From contig CBDUCN010000079.1 of assembly GCA_965365655.1 (NCBI GenBank), positions 1 through 17,260 on the forward strand: 17,260 bases of DNA, in the 5' to 3' direction. The notes under the pieces were generated by a model, which did no database searches, was not told the DNA's origin, and saw only the letters and a list, made by a program, of their open reading frames with translations. This document shows, piece after piece, positions 13,768 through 17,260 of this stretch. The number at the start of each line of letters is the position of its first letter. The first letter of the stretch is position 1. A program made the position numbers and the translations under genes. The stretch is from JBFHNV01 sp965365655. Its GTDB lineage: Bacteria; Pseudomonadota; Gammaproteobacteria; HK1.

Positions 13768-15177
13768 TCAGGCGTCGTTCGGGCTGCCGTCGCCGTCCAG
13801 GTCGCCGAGTCCGTAGCGGCGCAGCTTCACGTACAGGCTCTGCCGGCTGAGGCCGAGCATCTCCGCCGCCGACGCGCGGTTGTCGCCGGTGAGATCCAGC
13901 GCCGCCTCGATGCACAGGCGCTCGATCAGGTCGGTGGTCTCGCGCACCAGATCTTTCAGCGGCACGCGCCCGACCAGCTCGGTCAGCTGCTCCGCCGAGC
14001 GCGGCAGGGCGCCGGCGGCGGCCGGAGGCGGCGCGGCGCGGCGGGCGACGTTGCGGATCACGAAGCCGAGGCACGGCACGTCGCCGTCGGGCACCGACAC
14101 GGCGGAGATCTCCACGTCCGTGGTCGTGCCCTGCTCGCCCCGCAGCACCGTTGCGAACATCCGCACCGCGCCGTGCTCGCGCAGGTTCGCGGTGAGCACC
14201 GCGAGATCCACCCCGGGGCGGCCCAGCCAGCGGTCCAGGGACCGGTCCCGCGCCTGCCCCTCGCCGGCGAGCTGCGCGAGCTCGAGGAACGCGCCGTTGG
14301 CGCTCAGGACGCGGCCCTGCGGGTCGGTGATCACGAAGCCGTCGGGCGCGTTGCGCATCACGTCCAGCACCGGCGAGCGGGTCTCCGGCGCCGGCGCGCC
14401 GGCCGTCGACGCGTCGCTGACGCGGACCAGCAGCGACGTGCCGTCCTCGTGGCGGAACAGCGACGCGCACACCAGCAGGTCCGGGCCGCCGTGCCGCGCC
14501 GTCACCCGCACCTCGTCCGTGCGCCCGACGGCGCGCACCCGGGCGAGCAGGTCGCGCACCGCGTCGTCGTCCAGCGTGGCGACGGCGTCCGGGAAGGTCT
14601 TGCCCGCGAGCTCCTCGCCGAGCAGCCGCGCCGCGGCCGGGTTCGCCTCGCGCACCCTGCGCGATCCGGCGTCCACGATCAGCACCGCCTCGCCGCACAT
14701 CCGGAACAGCAGCCGGTAGCGCGTCTCCATGTTCAGCATCCGCGCGTAGTCGCGCTCCACGGACTGCTGCGCTTCCACCAGGCGCTGCTGCAGCTCGGCC
14801 ATCGCGCGCAGATCGCGGCCCATCGCGATCACGCCGCCGCCGCTGCCCACCGGCACCGCCGTGTAGAGCACCGGCAGGTCGGCGCCGGTGCTCGTGACGT
14901 GGTTGACGTGACGCCAGCGCGGCGCGGCGCCGGCCGGCACGGCCAGCAGCTCGTCCACCTTTTCCCGGCTCTCCACCGTCACGGTCTGCGACAGCGGTCG
15001 GCCGACCCAGCCGCTCCACGCGTCGGCGTCGAGGTCGGCGCTGCCCAGCGCGACGTCGCGGATCACGCCGTCGCGGTCCAGGACCAGGGCAACGTCCGCG
15101 GCGGCCGCGATCGCGGCAGCCGCCCCCTCGGTGTCCAGATCGCCGAGGGATTGCAGGGGTGACTGGAAGGCGTGCAC
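13768..15177 (-). CDS. ppsR: PpsR/CrtJ-type repressor, copy 2 (retains HTH cysteine)
   Basis: This 469-residue PpsR (R. sphaeroides PpsR is 464) represses photosynthesis genes under aerobic conditions. Layout: N-terminal PAS (about 25-120), a Q-linker coiled coil (121-152), PAS1 (about 155-255), PAS2 (about 270-380) and a Fis HTH (418-456) with DNRASAAEMLGLSRQSLYVK. C422 (ERLCIEAALDL) matches the HTH cysteine used for redox or persulfide sensing in PpsR/CrtJ. The second redox cysteine of Rhodobacter, in the PAS1-PAS2 region, aligns with V251 here. The GTG start at 15177 gives MHAFQSPLQSLGDLD, the usual N-terminus. No clear Shine-Dalgarno is seen. It follows aerR on the same strand with a hairpin between them, the order ppaA/aerR-ppsR known from other clusters. 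Confidence 0.95.
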   Translation of the reverse strand: MHAFQSPLQSLGDLDTEGAAAAIAAAADVALVLDRDGVIRDVALGSADLDADAWSGWVGRPLSQTVTVESREKVDELLAVPAGAAPRWRHVNHVTSTGADLPVLYTAVPVGSGGGVIAMGRDLRAMAELQQRLVEAQQSVERDYARMLNMETRYRLLFRMCGEAVLIVDAGSRRVREANPAAARLLGEELAGKTFPDAVATLDDDAVRDLLARVRAVGRTDEVRVTARHGGPDLLVCASLFRHEDGTSLLVRVSDASTAGAPAPETRSPVLDVMRNAPDGFVITDPQGRVLSANGAFLELAQLAGEGQARDRSLDRWLGRPGVDLAVLTANLREHGAVRMFATVLRGEQGTTTDVEISAVSVPDGDVPCLGFVIRNVARRAAPPPAAAGALPRSAEQLTELVGRVPLKDLVRETTDLIERLCIEAALDLTGDNRASAAEMLGLSRQSLYVKLRRYGLGDLDGDGSPNDA

Positions 15178-15227
15178 GAGCGGCTGGCGGAACTCGCTGT
15201 TTTGCGGGCGATGCTGCCGGGAAGGTC

Positions 15228-15250
15228 GGGCCCGGCCGACGGCCGGGCCC
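15228..15250 (-). terminator. Strong hairpin between aerR and ppsR copy 2
   Basis: A perfect 10-bp stem (GGGCCCGGCC) with a GAC loop lies 6 bp after the aerR stop. No T-run follows. It could partly end the aerR message and set the ratio of antirepressor to repressor; the 50 bp left before ppsR shows no clear promoter. Confidence 0.5.
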
Positions 15251-15256
15251 TCCGGA

Positions 15257-16132
15257 TCACGCCATCATCGCAAGCAGGCTCTCGGCCTGCAAAGTGGCCT
15301 CTCGGGCGTCGCGCGCGGTGGCGTCGGCGCCGACCTCCGCCGCGAGGCCCGGGTGCTCCGTGAACACGCGTCCGCCCACCAGCACCCGCACGTCGCGGTT
15401 GCACGAGGTCTCGCGCACGCGCGTGATCTCGCCGGGCAGCCCGGGCAGCATCCGGTCGCCGCTCACCGACAGCCCGACCACCGCGAACCACTCGTCGCGC
15501 ACGATGCGCGCGAGCGCCTGCGGGGTCTCCGCGGGCCCGCTGCGCACGTCCCAGCCCGCGCGGCGGAAGAACTCGGCCACCATGACCACGCCGAACATGT
15601 GCTGCTCGCCGGGCGCCGGCAGAAGCAGCGCGCGGTGCCCGTTCGCATAGTGGCGCGTGCGCTCGCGGAATGCCGGGCTCAGGTCGCGCAGCACCTGGTG
15701 CAGCCGGCACAGGCCCAGCGTCACCTCGGCGAAGCTGCACTGGTCCGACACCCAGAGGTCGCCCAGGTGGCGGGCGGCCGGCGCGAGCAGCTCCAGGTAG
15801 AGCTGCGCGACCGGGGTGCCGCGTTCGGACAGGGCCGCGACGTAGTCGCCGGCGGCCGCGGCGTCGCGCGCGAGCGCGAGCCGCACCAGCTCGCGCACCT
15901 CGTCGGCGCCGGGGCGCGGCGCCGTGCCCGCGGCGCCGGCCGCCGCCGGCTCGTCGCCGTGCGCCAGCATCAGGCGCGGGATGATCTGGGTCTCGATGGT
16001 GTCGATCAGCCGGGCCATCCGGTCGGCGGCGCCCGGGGGGGCGTCGTCGACGGCTTCCGGCAGCGGGGGGCAGGCCTCGGTGCCGCCTCCCCAGTCCGGG
16101 CCGCGCAGGGCCCCCTTGGTGTAACCGTTCAT
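15257..16132 (-). CDS. aerR: AerR/PpaA-type cobalamin-binding antirepressor
   Basis: This 291-residue regulator of PpsR/CrtJ has an N-terminal variable part (1-75), a helical B12-cap-like region (about 76-160) with LGDLWVSDQCSFAEVTLGLC then RLHQVLRDL, and a Rossmann-like B12 domain (about 167-291). PGEQHMFGVVMVAEFFRRAG at 174-193 carries H178, the expected cobalt ligand, and LVGGRVFTEHP at 251-261 is also typical. Known relatives bind cobalamin in a light-dependent way and alter PpsR/CrtJ DNA binding. The ATG at 16132 is set by a very good Shine-Dalgarno (AGGAGG at 16139-16144); the frame is open to 16264 but has no homology there. The gene is divergent from bchF across a PpsR-box-rich region. 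Confidence 0.93.
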   Translation of the reverse strand: MNGYTKGALRGPDWGGGTEACPPLPEAVDDAPPGAADRMARLIDTIETQIIPRLMLAHGDEPAAAGAAGTAPRPGADEVRELVRLALARDAAAAGDYVAALSERGTPVAQLYLELLAPAARHLGDLWVSDQCSFAEVTLGLCRLHQVLRDLSPAFRERTRHYANGHRALLLPAPGEQHMFGVVMVAEFFRRAGWDVRSGPAETPQALARIVRDEWFAVVGLSVSGDRMLPGLPGEITRVRETSCNRDVRVLVGGRVFTEHPGLAAEVGADATARDAREATLQAESLLAMMA

Positions 16133-16160
16133 GCGTTTCCTCCTCCCCTCGCATGCGGAG

Positions 16161-16198
16161 AACACGACCGGTACCGGTCGCGCGGAGGTAAACACGAC
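16161..16198. promoter_or_regulatory. 16-bp palindrome with flanking direct repeats in the aerR leader
   Basis: CGACCGGTACCGGTCG at 16165-16180 is a perfect palindrome 32 bp upstream of the aerR ATG. AACACGAC occurs at 16161-16168 and again at 16191-16198, 30 bp apart (about three helical turns). It could be a dimer operator or an RNA hairpin (CGACCG-GTAC-CGGTCG) next to the ribosome-binding site. No known regulator motif fits. Confidence 0.45.
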
Positions 16199-16291
16199 GA
16201 GACCCTCCATGAACCCGGCGTTTGCCGCTCCGTCGCTGGAGCGCTGCGGGTGCCGGGCAAGCACGAACCAGGCGGCATTCTTCTGGATGCC

Positions 16292-16321
16292 TGTTTAGCG
16301 TTGCCTGACCGCGATTGTCAA
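16292..16321 (-). promoter_or_regulatory. Predicted sigma-70 promoter for aerR
   Basis: On the minus strand TTGACA (16316-16321) is followed after 18 bp by TAAACA (16292-16297). The -35 matches perfectly and overlaps a PpsR box. The implied leader is about 150 nt and contains hairpin arms at 16214-16219/16252-16257 and 16226-16231/16238-16243. Confidence 0.45.
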
Positions 16322-16333
16322 GTGATGTTTACG
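16316..16333. promoter_or_regulatory. PpsR box A (aerR side)
   Basis: TGTCAAGTGATGTTTACG fits TGT-N12-ACA with one change. It covers the -35 of the predicted aerR promoter. Confidence 0.65.
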
Positions 16334-16349
16334 TTCAGCTAGATTGACA
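16332..16349. promoter_or_regulatory. PpsR box C (bchF side)
   Basis: CGTTCAGCTAGATTGACA fits CGT-N12-ACA. It shares two bases with box A and covers the -35 of the predicted bchF promoter. A weaker relative (AGT-N12-ACA) follows at 16363-16380. Confidence 0.55.
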
Positions 16350-16372
16350 GTCCTGCCTCATGAGTCTAGATT
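16344..16372 (+). promoter_or_regulatory. Predicted sigma-70 promoter for bchF-bchN
   Basis: A perfect TTGACA (16344-16349), a 17-bp spacer and TAGATT (16367-16372) point towards bchF. The -35 lies inside PpsR box C. The leader to bchF would be about 250 nt. Confidence 0.5.
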
Positions 16373-16437
16373 TCTTGACATAGCGGTGTGGTTGGGAGGC
16401 CAGACACCGGGAAATTCCCCGGACACCGTCCGCAAAG

Positions 16438-16451
16438 CTGATCGAGATCAG
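16438..16451. promoter_or_regulatory. Candidate FNR/FnrL-type site upstream of bchF
   Basis: CTGATCGAGATCAG is a perfect palindrome matching the FNR consensus TTGAT-N4-ATCAA at 8 of 10 positions. Anaerobic activation of bch genes by FnrL is known in purple bacteria; its use here is inference. It would lie downstream of the predicted -10, so it may act on a second start site. Confidence 0.35.
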
Positions 16452-16520
16452 GGCGGAGTTAAAAAAAGAGGGTGAGCGAGCCCCGCAACGCTTCGGGTTT
16501 TCTCTCCAAGAGGCACCCGT

Positions 16521-16538
16521 TGTCAAGTTCTCTTTACG
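16521..16538. promoter_or_regulatory. PpsR box B, proximal to bchF
   Basis: TGTCAAGTTCTCTTTACG has the same TGTCAAGT-N4-TTTACG pattern as box A, 205 bp away. It is 89 bp before the bchF start. Distant paired boxes could be bridged by a PpsR oligomer. The segment between the boxes also holds a small hairpin (16407-16422) flanked by GACACCG repeats and an A-run (16460-16466), but no gene. Confidence 0.65.
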
Positions 16539-16626
16539 ACGGCCACCACGCGATGCGTCAGCAGCACAACGACCGAGCACCGGCCCTCCGCCCGCCCCCG
16601 CGCGCCTCGCGCAACGGCGGCTAGCC

Positions 16627-17139
16627 GTGCCCGCGACCCGCACGCGCGCCCACCCGCCGCTGTACACCGCGGCGCAGCGGCAGCGCCGGGACGCGTCGCG
16701 GTGGACGCTGGTGCAGGGGGTGCTGGCGCCGCTGCAGTTCCTGGTGTTCCTCGTCAGCCTCGCGCTGGTGCTGCGCTACCTGCACGGCGGCGAGGGGCTC
16801 GCGGCCGCGAGCGTCTCGGTGGTCGTGAAGACCCTGGTCCTGTACGCGATCATGGTCACCGGCTCCATCTGGGAACGCGAGGTCTTCGGCCAGTACCTGT
16901 TCGCGCGCGCGTTCTTCTGGGAGGACGTCGTGAGCATCCTGGTGCTGGCGCTGCACACCGCGTACCTGCTCGCGCTGTCCACCGGCTGGCTCGCGCCGCG
17001 CGAGCAGATGCTGCTGGCGCTGGCCGCGTACGCGGCGTACGTCGTCAACGCGGCGCAGTTCCTGATCAAGCTGCGCGCGGCGCGCCTCGACGCGGCGCCG
17101 TGCGCGCTCGCCGGCTCGCCGGCCGGGGCGGCGCGGTGA
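16627..17139 (+). CDS. bchF: 3-vinyl bacteriochlorophyllide hydratase
   Basis: This 170-residue membrane protein, the usual BchF length, adds water to the 3-vinyl group on the way to bacteriochlorophyll a. The PLYTAAQRQRRDASRWTLVQ segment at about 11-30 is typical of BchF. About four hydrophobic segments follow, with GSIWEREVFGQYLFARAFFW and EDVVSIL between or within them. The start is GTG at 16627; there is no alternative ATG/GTG/TTG upstream in frame before a stop. It overlaps bchN by GTGA, so the two are coupled. Control is predicted by PpsR boxes upstream. Confidence 0.94.
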   Translation: MPATRTRAHPPLYTAAQRQRRDASRWTLVQGVLAPLQFLVFLVSLALVLRYLHGGEGLAAASVSVVVKTLVLYAIMVTGSIWEREVFGQYLFARAFFWEDVVSILVLALHTAYLLALSTGWLAPREQMLLALAAYAAYVVNAAQFLIKLRAARLDAAPCALAGSPAGAAR

Positions 17140-17260
17140 GCGCGGTCGCGCCGCTGCCCGCCGCCGCGTGCGCCGACGTGCCGGTGCTGGTCGAGCGCGG
17201 CCAGCGCGAGGTGTTCTGCGGCCTCACCGGCATCGTGTGGCTGCACCGCAAGATCCAGGA
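17136..17260 (+). CDS. bchN: Dark-operative protochlorophyllide reductase subunit N (5' part)
   Basis: The window ends 41 codons into this gene. ERGQREVFCGLTGIVWLHRK is the conserved N-terminal segment of BchN/ChlN, and C28 is one of the Fe-S cluster ligands. BchN with BchB forms the catalytic component of light-independent protochlorophyllide reduction, with BchL as reductase. The GTG start overlaps the bchF stop. bchB, bchH, bchL and bchM would be expected to follow outside the window. Confidence 0.93.
   Translation, partial: MSAVAPLPAAACADVPVLVERGQREVFCGLTGIVWLHRKIQ

Noticed and set aside
16133..16297. Cobalamin riboswitch before aerR
   Set aside because: Hairpins are present, but I find no B12-box-like conserved sequence.
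16384..16626. N-terminal extension or separate small gene upstream of bchF
   Set aside because: The frame is open and in phase with bchF, but it has no ATG, GTG or TTG start, and a PpsR box lies within it; a regulatory leader explains it better.

Overview
This window comes from a very GC-rich phototrophic proteobacterium: a purple bacterium or an aerobic anoxygenic phototroph. About two thirds of it (roughly 4.8-17.3 kb) is one flank of a photosynthesis gene cluster. It holds bchP, bchG, a bch2/PucC-type transporter, bchF, the start of bchN, two ppsR repressor genes, aerR/ppaA, a bacteriophytochrome and a heme oxygenase. The class (alpha, beta or gamma) cannot be settled from the sequence alone.

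Layout. (1) 1-4.7 kb, plus strand: four general metabolic genes, namely a short-chain dehydrogenase, an EamA/DMT permease, a fumarylacetoacetate-hydrolase-family enzyme and an AMP-forming acyl-CoA ligase. A 27-bp-arm inverted repeat of REP/MITE type separates the last two. A short minus-strand stretch at the EamA 3' end looks like the decayed tail of a glycosyltransferase-39-like membrane protein. (2) 4.8-9.4 kb: heme oxygenase (+) converges on bphP (-), which lies 21 bp downstream of ppsR copy 1 (-). (3) 9.4-13.5 kb, minus strand: bchG, bch2 and bchP, with bchG and bch2 overlapping by ATGA. Between bch2 and bchP is a six-unit 45-bp tandem repeat that starts inside the end of bch2 and carries a possible ATGA-coupled 110-codon ORF. 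(4) 13.8-16.1 kb, minus strand: aerR then ppsR copy 2. (5) 16.1-16.6 kb: an AT-richer divergent control region. (6) 16.6 kb to the end, plus strand: bchF overlapping bchN.

How the genes work together. BchF, BchN, BchG and BchP make bacteriochlorophyll, and Bch2 is a PucC-family pigment/light-harvesting membrane protein. The rest is mostly control. Heme oxygenase makes biliverdin for BphP, a kinase-less phytochrome with a PAS plus helical output module of the kind known to antagonise PpsR. PpsR1, its operon partner, has no cysteine in its C-terminal half. PpsR2 keeps the HTH cysteine used for redox sensing in other PpsR/CrtJ proteins. AerR has a cobalamin-binding fold. Far-red light, redox state and a B12-linked signal could therefore all act on the same promoters. 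PpsR boxes (TGT-N12-ACA type) are visible upstream of bchG and in the aerR/bchF divergent region, where they overlap the -35 elements.

The most unusual features are the 45-bp repeat array after bch2, the 9-residue repeats inside Bch2, the contrasting cysteine content of the two PpsR proteins next to a bacteriophytochrome, and the dense operator array between aerR and bchF.
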